Shown piece after piece: positions 1 to 11,600 of a stretch of DNA of 64,000 bases. The stretch is from NCBI RefSeq assembly GCF_011039075.1, contig NZ_JAAKEG010000008.1, forward strand, positions 1-64,000, given 5' to 3'. Origin of the DNA: Adlercreutzia sp. ZJ304 (GTDB taxonomy: Bacteria; Actinomycetota; Coriobacteriia; Coriobacteriales; Eggerthellaceae). A model generated the notes under the pieces. That model did not search any database and was not told the DNA's origin. It saw only the letters and a list, made by a program, of their open reading frames with translations. Made by a program: the position numbers and the translations under genes. Position 1 is the first letter of the stretch. Each line of letters opens with the position of its first letter.

Positions 1-2
1 CG

Positions 3-3000
3 CACGAATTACCTCAGGTTACAGTTAAGGTTGCAGAGGGTACTGAAGCACAATGGGAAAGCTACTTTCCTCCTGACCCCGTACGTGTGGAAAAAGGCTT
101 ACCTCCAAGGTATAAGTTTGTAGGAGATCCAACTGTTAGCGACGATGCTAACGAGCAAACTATTGGCAGCTTAACCTATGTAAAACAAGCAGATGGTACT
201 TTTGGTGTTAAAGTTGCTGATGGCGTTACATTGCCTGCAGACTTCAGCATTTCCGATGCCGTGCAAGGCACTGGTTTGGATGTTACGCGTGTTATCGACA
301 ATGGCTTTGCGGGGCAAGCTAATCTGATCAGCATTGCTCTTCCTTCGTGTATTACGACAATTGGCGCAAACGCGTTCAAAGAATGCCCCAATCTTGCAGA
401 GGTTGTTATACCGGCATCTGTTACTAGTGTGGGTTCACAAGCTTACTGGGGTTGCCCAAAACTTGAAAGGATTTTGGCTCTTCCCGAAAATGCTACTTAT
501 GATAAGGGTGTTTTTGTTGGAACGGCGGCTCGATCTACTGCATATTGTCCTGCGGAAAATGCTCCTGCGTTGGCTGGTACGGGTCTAGAATTTATAAAGC
601 CGTTCGAGTTAAGCCTAGATAAGCCTAACCTTGAATTCTTTGTTGGCGATGCAGCCGATACGCTTAACGTTGTAGGCGCCATCCCAAATACCGACTTGTT
701 CGGAGGCTTCTTCCGCATAACTTGGGGCTGGCAAGAGTCTACTAATATAGCGGCATTTACAACTACTGTTAATTCATTTACCGGTTCTCCTGTTACGGTG
801 ACTCCTAGTACTCAGAATGAGAAGTCGGGTGACGCGAATCTGCAGGCTTCACTTGTTTACTATGGTTACAGCGGCGAGAAAGTTATTGCTGTTGGTAACT
901 GCGCGGTTAAGGTGAAGCCGATGTATAGCGATGTTACGTTCCAGACGAATGGGGCAGAAAGTGGCGATATTGCGGCTCAAAACCATTTGGCGTATGGCAG
1001 CAAGGTTGCTAAGCCGGCTGACCCGACAAAGACAGGCTACACTTTCGGTGGCTGGTTTACCGATGCGGAATGCACTGACGGTAACCAGTGGAATTTCGAC
1101 ACTAGTGTTGTTACCAAAGCATCCATAACGCTGTATGCAAAATGGACGGCAGATTCACATCCTGTAACTTTCAAGGCTAACTATGATGCGGGCGAGGGTT
1201 ACGAGGCAGTATCTGGTGCAGTGTTTGGCATGGGCGAAGAGGCTTCGGCAGATGATGTCGTACTAGATCTTTACTATGGCGACAAGTATGACACCGTGCC
1301 CACACCTACATACACTGGTTACATCTTCGACGGTTGGTATACAGACCCCGGCACTTGGGAGCAGCCAACCAATCAACCTACAGCTGACACAACGGTGGGG
1401 ACAGAAGATGTGATCTATTATGCCAAGTGGACTATTTGCAGCTACGCAGTGACATACAATAAGAATTTGGGTGCCGACCCGACTGAGCCGACCACGTGGG
1501 TAACAGATCCCGAGGGTGGTACGATCTCGTATGGTGCTTCGCTGGATTACACACCAGTGCGCTCGGGCTACACATTTACAGGCTGGACACGCAACGCATC
1601 TCCTGAAAGTGGCAGTGTGGTGGTGGATTACCCGGCTGCAGCCGACGAACAGCAGCTGTTTACGCCAGCTGACGCTAACGGTGCAACTATAAATCTGTAT
1701 GCAGTTTGGCAACCAGCGGGTGTAGTTGCGTATACGGTTAAATACTTCCAGCAAAATGTGGATGATGACAATTATCCAAGTGCGGCTGCGCAAACAACAA
1801 CTACTAATACTGCGGCTGCTGGCACAACTATAGATAGCACTTTAATTAATAGCTTGGCTGCAGCTTACTCGCCAGATGGCTTCACATATAACAACTATAC
1901 GATCAATGATTCGCAAACAGTAATTCGTGGCGATGCCGGCACGGTTATCAACTGCTACTACACGCGCAATGCGCATAGTATCACTCTTGATGCGTCTAAT
2001 ACTGGAATATTGGCGATAAGTGCATCGTTGGGAAGCGCAGCTTTGGCAAATGGTGCCGAAGTAAAACAAGGAGCTACCGTAAACCTTTCGGCAACTGTTG
2101 TTAGTGGCTATAATTTTAGCGGCTGGACCGTTACCGACGATAAGGGCGTGGCGGTAACGGTTACTAACTCCAATTCAGCCAGCGGCGCGTCGTTTGTAAT
2201 GCCGAATAGTGTTGTAACTATTAGCGCTTCGGCTACCGCAGGCGAAGTAACTTATACGATTATTTACAACAAGCAAAACATTGAAAACGACGAATATACG
2301 AAGTTTAAAGAAAAGACCGTTAAATGCAATGTTGGCGAAACGGTTACGCATGATCTTCCTACGTATGAAGGCTTTACAACTCCGGCTAAGCAGAATGTTA
2401 CTGCTGTGGCGGGTGGCGGCACCATTGCCTACAATTATGCTCGTCAGTCGTACACGCTTACGTTCAATTTGAACACTGGCGCTCTGGGCGATTCAAGCGC
2501 TGCAATTACCGAACAAGTTAAGTACGAAGATGCGCTAAGCAAGTATGTTCCTGCGGGCACACCCACAAAGGATGGCTATGTATTTGTCGGTTGGTTTAAC
2601 GGAAGCGAAAAGCTTACGACCACTTCTACAACCAAAATGCCAGCTAATAATGTTACTTACACAGCCAGCTACATGCGGGTGTTAAGCGTTGATTCGCTGC
2701 TAGAGCCTACGATTGGAATGTCGCTTGAATATACCGATGCGCAGGCAAAACTTTCGCAAGATGGCGTAGATAGTTTAACGCTTAGCGCCACATCGCAGAT
2801 GGCTACCACGCCAAACGAGGAATCGGGTGTTGTGGTGAAGTCGGTAACTAGCACTGCTGATACTGCGGGCATTGGTGCTCTGTTCAACAGCGGCTCTGTT
2901 TCCGCAAGTAACAGCTGGGGTGGCATCCAAATGAGAGTATCAAACACAGGCGTTACGCCGAATGCGTTTGGGTTAAATTCGGGCGGCGAAGTCGCGTTGG

Positions 3001-3209
3001 TAGATGCTACGAATGGCGCCTCGAAGATGATAATTCCCAAGACCTCGGGCAAGCTAGATGTTACTTTCAGCATAATTTTGCCGGAAGCGACCGTGAATGC
3101 CATTACAGATTGGGCGGCAACGAATGTCTCAATAGCCAATCTTGAATTCTGCTTCGAAGTTGAGGATTCAAGCAAAGCCGTATTCGGGAAAAAGACTACG
3201 AGCGCTTAA
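3..3209 (+). CDS. giant surface protein with BspA-type LRR and InlB B-repeats (5' end outside window)
   Basis: The reading frame is open to the left edge, so the protein is N-terminally truncated here. The GTG at 87 is an internal Val codon, not a start. About 95-160 residues in is a BspA-type leucine-rich repeat (IGANAFKECPNL, VIPASVTSVG). From about 930 to 2680 follow several InlB/Listeria-Bacteroides B-repeats, recognised by GYTFGGWFTD, GYIFDGWYTD, GYTFTGWTRN and GYVFVGWFNG, mixed with MucBP-like units (YTVKYFQQN, YTIIYNKQN). The last 170 residues form a different Ser/Thr-rich domain. No LPxTG-type signal or transmembrane tail is visible, so anchoring is unclear. Such proteins are normally exported and act in adhesion or host contact; the partner is unknown. 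It heads the surface locus running to 12.4 kb. Confidence 0.85.
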   Translation, partial: HELPQVTVKVAEGTEAQWESYFPPDPVRVEKGLPPRYKFVGDPTVSDDANEQTIGSLTYVKQADGTFGVKVADGVTLPADFSISDAVQGTGLDVTRVIDNGFAGQANLISIALPSCITTIGANAFKECPNLAEVVIPASVTSVGSQAYWGCPKLERILALPENATYDKGVFVGTAARSTAYCPAENAPALAGTGLEFIKPFELSLDKPNLEFFVGDAADTLNVVGAIPNTDLFGGFFRITWGWQESTNIAAFTTTVNSFTGSPVTVTPSTQNEKSGDANLQASLVYYGYSGEKVIAVGNCAVKVKPMYSDVTFQTNGAESGDIAAQNHLAYGSKVAKPADPTKTGYTFGGWFTDAECTDGNQWNFDTSVVTKASITLYAKWTADSHPVTFKANYDAGEGYEAVSGAVFGMGEEASADDVVLDLYYGDKYDTVPTPTYTGYIFDGWYTDPGTWEQPTNQPTADTTVGTEDVIYYAKWTICSYAVTYNKNLGADPTEPTTWVTDPEGGTISYGASLDYTPVRSGYTFTGWTRNASPESGSVVVDYPAAADEQQLFTPADANGATINLYAVWQPAGVVAYTVKYFQQNVDDDNYPSAAAQTTTTNTAAAGTTIDSTLINSLAAAYSPDGFTYNNYTINDSQTVIRGDAGTVINCYYTRNAHSITLDASNTGILAISASLGSAALANGAEVKQGATVNLSATVVSGYNFSGWTVTDDKGVAVTVTNSNSASGASFVMPNSVVTISASATAGEVTYTIIYNKQNIENDEYTKFKEKTVKCNVGETVTHDLPTYEGFTTPAKQNVTAVAGGGTIAYNYARQSYTLTFNLNTGALGDSSAAITEQVKYEDALSKYVPAGTPTKDGYVFVGWFNGSEKLTTTSTTKMPANNVTYTASYMRVLSVDSLLEPTIGMSLEYTDAQAKLSQDGVDSLTLSATSQMATTPNEESGVVVKSVTSTADTAGIGALFNSGSVSASNSWGGIQMRVSNTGVTPNAFGLNSGGEVALVDATNGASKMIIPKTSGKLDVTFSIILPEATVNAITDWAATNVSIANLEFCFEVEDSSKAVFGKKTTSA

Positions 3210-3316
3210 AGCATATAGAACAAGCGGCTTAGGCGCTAAGTTTAAGCTGCTTGATATAGCAAATTACCAGTTCAAAACGTAGATGCGTTTAAGTTCAACA
3301 TGAATGAGAAGAGAAT

Positions 3317-3967
3317 ATGACTGTAGAAAAATCTGGAAAATCGAACGTTCATAAGCGACCTTCTGTTGAGGGCGCGAAGACTGCGGGTGCTGGTATAGGC
3401 ACCGCGCCTCGTCCCTCCAAGGGCAAGCCCAGCGGCAGCTCTAAACCAAACGGCAGCCTTAAACCCAAGGGCGGCTCTAGACGTACCGTGCTTATTGTGG
3501 CAGGCGTTGTTGTTGCTGCTTTGGTTTTGTGGCTTCTGATTTGGCTATTCGCGTGCAATGGGCGTGGCATATTCGACCCCAACGCGCAAACCGGTCAAGC
3601 GCCGTACAAGACGGAAGAAGAAAAACAGGCGGAGCTTGATCGCATTGTGGAAGAGGGCATGTTCAATATATCAATTGCCTCTGCCATTCAGTTTGAAGAT
3701 GGCACCAGCAGCGGCACTGCGTATATCGAAAACGTACCCAATAACAACTACGACATGAAAGTGACTATAACCGACGACGTTACGGGCGACGTTCTGTATG
3801 AAAGCGGCGTACTGCAGCCGAATCAGTTTATCGAGAACATCACGCTAACGAAAGATTTAGACCCCGGTAGCTATTCCGCAACAGCAACGTTTACTGCCTT
3901 GGACAAGGGAACGCACGAGGAACGCGGTAAAGCTGCTGCGAAGGTGACGATTAACGTGCTGGGGTAG
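3317..3967 (+). CDS. single-pass membrane protein, paralogue A of the bracketing pair
   Basis: The protein has 216 aa. Residues 1-55 form a basic, Gly/Ser/Pro-rich cytoplasmic tail. One transmembrane segment lies at about 57-79 (TVLIVAGVVVAALVLWLL). A Cys follows directly, then an external domain of about 135 residues. The outer domain is clearly homologous to that of the gene at 4909: both carry AELDRIVEEGMFNISIAS, IENVPNN and a terminal AAAKVTI-VL strand. The outer domain looks like an all-beta, Ig-like fold, which is inference. I do not recognise a named family. It lies about 110 bp after the giant protein and upstream of the secreted protein at 4151, so a role in assembling or displaying these surface proteins is plausible but unproven. 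Confidence 0.75.
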   Translation: MTVEKSGKSNVHKRPSVEGAKTAGAGIGTAPRPSKGKPSGSSKPNGSLKPKGGSRRTVLIVAGVVVAALVLWLLIWLFACNGRGIFDPNAQTGQAPYKTEEEKQAELDRIVEEGMFNISIASAIQFEDGTSSGTAYIENVPNNNYDMKVTITDDVTGDVLYESGVLQPNQFIENITLTKDLDPGSYSATATFTALDKGTHEERGKAAAKVTINVLG

Positions 3968-4150
3968 CACGTGGTGCGTTGGTTGTGGCGAGTAGTGTGT
4001 CGCGCTAATGCGCGTTCGTAATTAGCTGTTTCGCGTCGAACGGTGGCTCGGCGCTGAACATAAAGGCTCTGAAAGCTTTATGCAACGGGATAAGACATAA
4101 GTAGAGCCAAAAGTAAGGACAGTGGTCAGAGATAACAAGGAGGAATGACC

Positions 4151-4852
4151 ATGAAGAAGCAGATTTTAGGTGCTGTAACACTTAGCGCCGCGTTGGCAGT
4201 AGGTATGTGCATGCCGGCATTTGCAGCTCAGGATGGAACAACCGGAAAGGTAACATCAGGAACGGGCGAATTTTATACAGGGGGCGAAACAACTGCAACA
4301 GTTTCAACTACGATGGAGCAAATTGACTGCACCATACCGTTAGAGTTGCCATTTGTTGCAAATATGTTGGGCGGCAATTTGGATACATCCAGTGCAGGCA
4401 CGTATGGGATTACTAATAATTCTGACAAGGCTGATTTATATGTAACCAATATGGTAGTAAGTGATTTTTCGACAGATTGGAACTTTGTAGCCACTACGGG
4501 TGCTGCAAATGCAAGTTCAGGATATTCTTCTACTGGAGTGAATTATGGTGATGTGTTTGTACAGGTGAACTACAATACAAATGGTTCTACGTCAACAAGC
4601 GCTAATACGCCTATTGTTAAAGCTTCTGGTAGTGACAGCCTCACGATTCCAGTTACTACTGAAACTTTCAAAATCAACCAAAAGCAAACTGGTGGCGCTG
4701 AGGGTCACAATACAACAGCAATCACTTTTGCTGGTTCAAATGGTAAGTTAAAGACAAGCATTGCTAGCGATGCTCCTCAAGATCTTTTCAAGGTGACATA
4801 CACAGTTAGCTATAACCCGTACAACACTACCGAATACACCCCTGCTTCTTAG
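4151..4852 (+). CDS. small secreted protein, candidate surface or fibre subunit
   Basis: The protein has 233 aa from the ATG at 4151. An ATG at 4145 also exists, but the strong AAGGAGG at 4137-4143 sits 1 bp from it and 7 bp from 4151, so 4151 is preferred. A Sec signal peptide is obvious (KKQILGAVTLSAALAVGM, then PAFA-AQD). The mature protein is Thr/Ser/Gly-rich and beta-like with few charges. The region around residues 25-50 (GGETTATVSTTMEQI) resembles the mature N-terminus of the 2248-aa protein at 5680 (GGQTTAIITTTQEMQ). A middle stretch (GTYGITNNSDKADLYVTNM) is reminiscent of WxL or TasA/camelysin-type secreted beta-proteins, but I cannot assign it. It has no anchor of its own and lies between two paralogous membrane proteins. 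Confidence 0.8.
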   Translation: MKKQILGAVTLSAALAVGMCMPAFAAQDGTTGKVTSGTGEFYTGGETTATVSTTMEQIDCTIPLELPFVANMLGGNLDTSSAGTYGITNNSDKADLYVTNMVVSDFSTDWNFVATTGAANASSGYSSTGVNYGDVFVQVNYNTNGSTSTSANTPIVKASGSDSLTIPVTTETFKINQKQTGGAEGHNTTAITFAGSNGKLKTSIASDAPQDLFKVTYTVSYNPYNTTEYTPAS

Positions 4853-4908
4853 GATGCGTAGGGCTACTCAATTTTAATTCACCGATAGCGACGAATTAGG
4901 GAAACACT

Positions 4909-5646
4909 ATGACAACACCTGACCGGAACAATATTGAACAACAAAACCCGATTCACACCGGTCAGGTGCGCAGTTACGGCTCGAAGGATGCTGCACATGT
5001 CGCATCGGTAGGTTCTCGGGCGCACACTTCGCATACATCTAATGCGTATGCATCGGGTGTGCGCGTACCGGGTGCGCCCGCTGAATCAAACCAAGCTGCT
5101 GTGGTGAACAGGCCTACACAATCCGCCAAACCAATCAAGCCCAACAAGAAAGGCACGAGCCGCGGCAAGGCTTTCTGGATTGCAATTGTTGTTGCAATAG
5201 TAGCTATTGTGGCAATTTGCGCGCTCGCTTTCGTAATGTGCAGCAGCAAGGGTGCGCGTCAGGGCGATGCTGGTCAACTTTCAGGCAAAAGCCAAGAGGA
5301 AATTCAAGCCGAACTTGACCGCATAGTGGAAGAGGGCATGTTCAACATAAGTATTGCTAGCTTCATTGAATTTCCCAATGGCTCAAGCGAAGGAGCGGTG
5401 CGCATTGAAAACGTGCCAAATAATCATTACTTAATGCGCGTGTCTATAATGCGCGACGACACAGGGGAAACAATTTATACAACCGATTTTATCGAGCCGA
5501 ACCATCACATCGAAAACGACACGCTTGATGTGGATTTGCCGGCTGGTACTTATCCGTGTACGGCAATGTTTTACGCCTACGACATGAACACGGAGGAATT
5601 GCGCGGTCAAGCTGCCGCCAAAGTAACGATAAGCGTGCTTGAATAG
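4909..5646 (+). CDS. single-pass membrane protein, paralogue B of the bracketing pair
   Basis: The protein has 245 aa. A long, polar, Ser/His/Ala-rich cytoplasmic N-terminus (about 80 residues) is followed by one transmembrane helix at about 84-106 (FWIAIVVAIVAIVAICALAF). The extracellular domain is the same one as in the gene at 3317 (AELDRIVEEGMFNISIAS, IENVPNN, DLPAGTYPC, AAAKVTI-VL). The cytoplasmic parts of the two paralogues differ, so the conserved function is in the outer domain. It starts about 55 bp after the secreted-protein gene and stops about 35 bp before the 2248-aa surface protein, consistent with one operon. Function unknown. Confidence 0.75.
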   Translation: MTTPDRNNIEQQNPIHTGQVRSYGSKDAAHVASVGSRAHTSHTSNAYASGVRVPGAPAESNQAAVVNRPTQSAKPIKPNKKGTSRGKAFWIAIVVAIVAIVAICALAFVMCSSKGARQGDAGQLSGKSQEEIQAELDRIVEEGMFNISIASFIEFPNGSSEGAVRIENVPNNHYLMRVSIMRDDTGETIYTTDFIEPNHHIENDTLDVDLPAGTYPCTAMFYAYDMNTEELRGQAAAKVTISVLE

Positions 5647-5679
5647 CGCAGGCTAGTAACGCTAGTAAAGGGAGTAAAA

Positions 5680-8600
5680 ATGGGACATGTTATAAGAAGA
5701 CATATGGGCAAAGGGTTGGCAGTGCTTTTGAGCATATGCCTGCTTATAACCTACAATCCAGTGGCTTCTCTTGCATATGCCGCCGACACAGCTGGGCGTG
5801 TAGTGTCGAACAATGCCTACAGCGGCGGTCAAACCACGGCAATCATAACTACCACGCAAGAGATGCAGGCTGAAATTACGTATGCTGCGGGAGCTAACGC
5901 TGCATCGAATAGCAACCTAAAGCTTGCTGGGCTTTCTGAACAATATAAGCTGACGGCAAGTGCTACTGGCAATGTTGGTGGCGAAGAAGGCAGTCTTGGT
6001 TTCACGTGGAGTTATGCCACAGCCGATGATACTGGCGCTGCAACTTCTGAATATGTGCAAGTAACGAACGAGAATGCGCCGGGTGCTATACAGGGCGAAT
6101 CTGGCGAAATTCTTTCGATGCACAATATGGCGGTTTCTGCCACGCAGCTAATTGCCGGGCGCGATAATCTAAGCGACGGTCACTACTCTATAAAGGTAGA
6201 GGCGCAAGATTTGGTTACGCATGCCAGTGCCAGCGCCACATTTCATATGCTTGTAAGTGATAGCGCTAGCGAATATGGCGCGCTAACGCTTACAGACGAA
6301 GCAACCGGAATAACTGTAGCGGGCAATCTTATATATATGAAAGCGCCCGGTACAAGTTTATCTGTAGGCAACGTTGGGGAAGATATGCGCGAGGCGCTTG
6401 AGGCGCTTTATCAAAACGAAGACAAAACCATGGCAGCTTATATTACGAAAGATATACAGCTGACTGCCAATAAAACGCCATATTACGGCGAACTTCGTAT
6501 TAGCGTACCCGTGCCTGAAATTGACCCAGATGTTACATCGGTGGTTGTTGTGGGTAAGGCATCTGACGGCACTACCATGAACAAGACTGTAAACGTTACG
6601 CGCCCAAGTGCAGGTGGCTCTGGCGGGGCGGGAGCAGAGGATGCAATTCCTACCGTAACATTCGACACCACCATAACTGGCTCTTTCGCTATAGCGTATG
6701 TGCCCATAGTTCGCTATACGATAGAAACTGCGATAGAACCTGTCGAGCCTGCGAATATTGCTCACTTCAACGTAGACAGTAAAGTTGTAAAGCAGGGTGA
6801 CAGCGTTACCTTCACCCTTATTCGCGATAATGCGGAATACGATGTGCAGTCGGTCAAACTTGTGCCGAAGGAGGGCGAGGGTGCTGGCATTGGCGGCGCA
6901 TCCGACATTCCTGCGGTGGAATATAACGCCTCCACCGGCATATGCAGTTTCAAAGCCACGGGCAGCGTAACCGATTTGGTGCTTACTGCAACGCTTGCGC
7001 TGCGTCCTCCCGAGAAAAAGTGGTACACGTTTGAATCTTCAGCCAGTGGTCCCGGCAGCATTTCTGTAACTTACACCGATGCCGAAGGCGATACGGCTGT
7101 GCCACAGGATGGCAAATACGAGGAAGACACGAAGGTAACAGTAGCTGCAACAGTTAATGCCGATGCTGAAGGGGCAAGCGTGGAATCGGCTGTGCTAGTT
7201 GTGAAAAACGCCGACGGCAGCGAAGCTAGCCGTACCGACCTTTGCGAAACTGATCCAACCGGACCGTGGAATATTACGCTTAAAGGCAATAGTCAATTGA
7301 CCGTTACATTTGCTGAAGGTCAGGCTCCTACAAAAGTTATAAATACTATTCAGACTACAGCAATTCCTGCAGCGGGTGGCACTATTTCTGCGCCTGCAAG
7401 TATTGATAAAGACAGCGGTGGCGCAGGCGTTGGCAAGGGCTATGCCACAATTACGCCCAATGCGGGCTATGCTATAGCCGACGGCGGCGTTAAGGTTATT
7501 CGTGTGCTGCAAAGCGGCGAAGAGGAAAATGCTACAGCCGATTGCGTACTTACCATGAATGGCAACGTTGGTACGTTGGCAATTCCATTTAATGCTACTG
7601 TAAAAACTTACAAGGTAGAGGTTACTTTCCAGCTGCAACCGGTCACTAAATATTTTGGCGTTGGTGTTAATGTTGTGGGCGGTTTGGGCACGGTTAGCGC
7701 GAATGTTGCCGACTTATCGCATGTAAAGTCGGGCACAAATGTGACGCTTACATTGAAGCCCAATGCTGGCTATACGCTACAAAGCGATGGTGTGCTTGTA
7801 GATGGCACGGCTTGTGCGCTTACGCAAATCGGTTCGACTGGCAACACTTATGCAGCCAATCTGGGAAGCATTACTAAAAACACATCGGTGGCGGTTGCGT
7901 TTACGTCGGTCGTAAAGCCCGAGCGCCAGCAGCGCATGATAGTTGCAAGCAGTGGCGCTGGCGGCACCATTAGTCCTGACGGTAACGTGTCGCTCTATGT
8001 TGACGAGGGTAAAAAATTCAACTTCTACGCTAATTCGGGTTACGTAATTGCTTACGTTAAGGTAAATGGTGCAACGCTTCTTGCCGACCCTCTAAATGCA
8101 GATTCTGATGCGCTTTATAAGGGCGATGTGCAGGGCGCCTACACATTTGGTGCAGGTAGCGATGCGTCTAGTCAAACTATACATGTAGCTTTTGAAAAGA
8201 AAGCAGGCTCGTCGGGTTCCACCGTGCAGACGTATACAGTATCTGCTACGGCGGGCGTAGGCGGTCGTGTTTCGGCGGCGCAAACTGTGGAAGCCGGCAA
8301 GCAGGCTAGCATAACTGCCTACCCTAGTAGTGGCTATACGGTGGCAGGAATTAGCGGGGCTTTGCCTACAACAACCACTGAAAATGCCGATGGTAGCGTT
8401 ACGTATACATTCAACAATGTAGCCTCTGACATTAATGCGCAGGTTACATTTAATGCGAAACCGGTTACGCCGGGCGAGTCGCAGTATCACAACATTTATA
8501 TGAACATAACCGGCACACCTACAGATGGCACGGGCAACCCTACAGCTACGTTTACCCCAGCGTCTTCTGACGGTTATGTAACTGTCAAAGGTGGCGATGG

Positions 8601-11600
8601 CGGCGCTCCAACAAAGCTTACGATAACCCCGGCTTCTGGGTATAAGGTATATGGCGTTACCATAAATGGTGCTGCTGCAGAAACTACAACAAGCAATACC
8701 GGTGCGGTTTCGCTTAACGTACCTGTGCTTATGGCAGATTGTTACGTGGTAGCTAATGTAAAGAGCGCAAATGGTACACCTACTGGTACTGGTGGCAATC
8801 CGCTAGAGGAAACGACCGACCCTGAGACTGGCAAGCCCGGCTTGAAAGACCCAATTACGGGTGAAACAATTCCCACTGACGATGATGGCAACCCCGTTGA
8901 TAAAGAAACCGGCGAAAAGCTGCCAACTAATGGCGATGGTGATGTTGTCACCGACACAACCGATCCGAACTACGGCGTGAACGACAAAGGCGAACAAGAG
9001 GTTTCAAATCCCGATAATCCGGCGGCGGTTGTGCCCGGTTCAAATGGTGAAAACATTGCAGTAATTCCAAATACTGCGCCAGACGATAAACCGGGCGATG
9101 TTGTGGGTGGCAAGAATGCCGCAACAGGTGAAGATGCTAGCGGTGCTTTCTTGGTGGAAGATGATGGCAACGGTGGTGTGAAATATGTGCCGGTAGTTAC
9201 CGATAAAGACGGCAATGTAGTTGATGGTAGCGGCAACGTAATTTACGAGAAGCAGCCAGATGGCACATATAAGAAGATGGGCACGGCAGATGATGATCCT
9301 GCGAAGTTGCCGACTGATGAAAACGGCAACGTGCAAACCGACACAAAAGACCCGAACTATGGTGTAAATGGCGAAACCGGTGAACAGGTTGTGCCTAACC
9401 CCGATAACCCGGCGGCGGTTGTGCCCGGCGCGGGTGGTGCGAACATTGCTGTAAAGCCCGATAAGGGCACAGATGACAAACCGGGGGATGTTGTTGGTGG
9501 CACAAATGCAGCTACAGGTGAAGACAGCGGTGGTGCTTTCATAGTTGAAGATGACGGCGAAGGTGGCATAAAGTATGTACCAGTTTCCACCGATGAAGAC
9601 GGCAATGTTTTGGATAACAATGGCAATGTTGTTTACGAGAAACAGCCCGATGGCACATACGATAAAGTTGGCGATGGCGCGCCCGCAAAACTTCCAACCG
9701 ATACAAACGGTAACGTGCAAACCGACCCGACCAACCCCAATTACGGCGTGAATAGCGAAACGGGCGAACAAGAGGTTGTAAACCCTGTAAAACCTACGCC
9801 GGTAGACTCTGACAACAAAGCGTTCATTCCGCAGACCGACACTTCCAAAAAACTTGATGACGGTACTACCGTAACGGTGGCTGAAAGCAAAGATGGCAGT
9901 CAAATTCCTGTCATTCAAAAAACGGAAGGCGGCAATTATTATCCGACCATTACCGACAAAGATGGAAATGTGCTAGATACCAATGGCAACGTGGCATTGA
10001 AGCCTGTAAAGGATGCTGGCGGAAACATTACCGGCTATGAGGATGTGCGCAAGCCAGACTCTACTACTGGTAAGTTGCCCGAGATTGCAACGCTGCCTGT
10101 GGGTGATGGCAATAAGGTGCATACTGATACGTCTGATCCGAATTATGGTGTCAACAACAAGGGCGAGCAGGTTCTTCCGAACCCAGATAATCCAGCGGCG
10201 ATAGGTAATAGTAATCAGGCATTCATTCCGCAGCTTCCAGCTGATGAAAATGGCATAGTTGTTGGCAAAGATAAAGATGGTAACACTATTCCAATGATAG
10301 AAAACCCCGCTAAGCCGGGCTATTATGTACCAGCTGTCACCGACAGTGATGGAAACGTGCTAGACGGCAATGGCAATGTTATTTACACGCCCGTAACCGA
10401 TGGTGGCGGCAATACTGTAGGGTATAAACCCGCTGCGGGTACAAGTGGAGGCACGCCGAGTACGCTACCTGCGGGACCTAGTGGCAGCATTCAGACAAGC
10501 ACTAACAACCCAGAATATGGTGTAAATGGCGAAACCGGTGAACAGGTTGTTCCAAACCCCGATAACCCGGCGGCGGTTGTGCCCGGCGAAGGAGGCGAAA
10601 ATATTGCTGTTCTGCCGGATGTCAGCGCAAACGATAAACCGGGAGACATTATTAGCGGTACAAATGCGGCAACAGGTGAAAATAGTAACAGTGCATTTGT
10701 CGCAGAAGATGATGGCGAAGGCGATATAAAGTATGTACCGGTTGCCACTGACAAAAATGGTAATGTGCTAGATGATAGCGGTAATGTAGTTTATGAGAAA
10801 CAGGAAGACGGTACTTATAACAAGGTTGGTAGCGGCAAGCCTGCGAAGCTTCCTGCCGGTACCGATAAAAATGTACAGACCGACACTTCGCGTCCAGTTT
10901 ATGGTGTGGATGGCAATAGCAAAAGTCCTACATACGGTCAGCAAATTGTGGCTAACCCTGATTATCCAGCGGCGGTTACCGATGGAAAGATTGCAGTATA
11001 TCCGGTGGCTGATGGCACCGAGCCTGTGGGCAGCATAGTGCCCGGCAATTCAGCTGATGGCACCTCAACCAATGTGAAGTTCAAGGTTAGCAAGAACGAA
11101 GCGGGCGAGACGGTATATATCCCTGTGGCTATTGATGCGGCGCCTGAATACATTGACGATTTGGGTAATAAAGTTGGTAACGACGACAAAAATGCTATGC
11201 CTGTTGTGCTTGGACCCGATGGAAACTATCATGCCATGACAGCTGACAAGTTGTATGGCGTGGCACAGGATTGCACGCAGGTTTACACGAACCCGGATAA
11301 TCCGGCTATTGTGGATGCGTCGTCGAAAGTGTTGTTCCCGACAGACAATTATAAGAATGTACAGAATTATGTTGGCGAAATACAAAACGGCGCGAATCTG
11401 CACGACACAAATGTCGCTAAGAGCAATGGTGCGTTCAAAGACAGCTCCACTTCTGAAAATGCTAAGGCTGGGCAGCCTGTACAGGTAATAACTAGTTCTG
11501 TGGGCACATGGGTGAATGTAATTCCGCTTGGACCTGATGGGCATTATCATCCAGACGAGAGCGATGAGTTGTTTGGTGTGGAAAAGTCTGGCGATAGTTA

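Noticed and set aside
87-95. GTG at 87 as the start of the first giant protein
   Set aside because: The frame is open upstream to position 3 with plausible protein sequence, and there is no ribosome site before 87.
9040-9918. Long open frame on the - strand (292 codons) opposite the repeats
   Set aside because: It is the reverse image of a repetitive, biased coding region, with a nonsensical Arg/Ile/Val-rich product and no ribosome site.
8962-11600. CRISPR-like array
   Set aside because: Units are 372-402 bp, coding and in frame, with no short repeat-spacer pattern and no cas genes.
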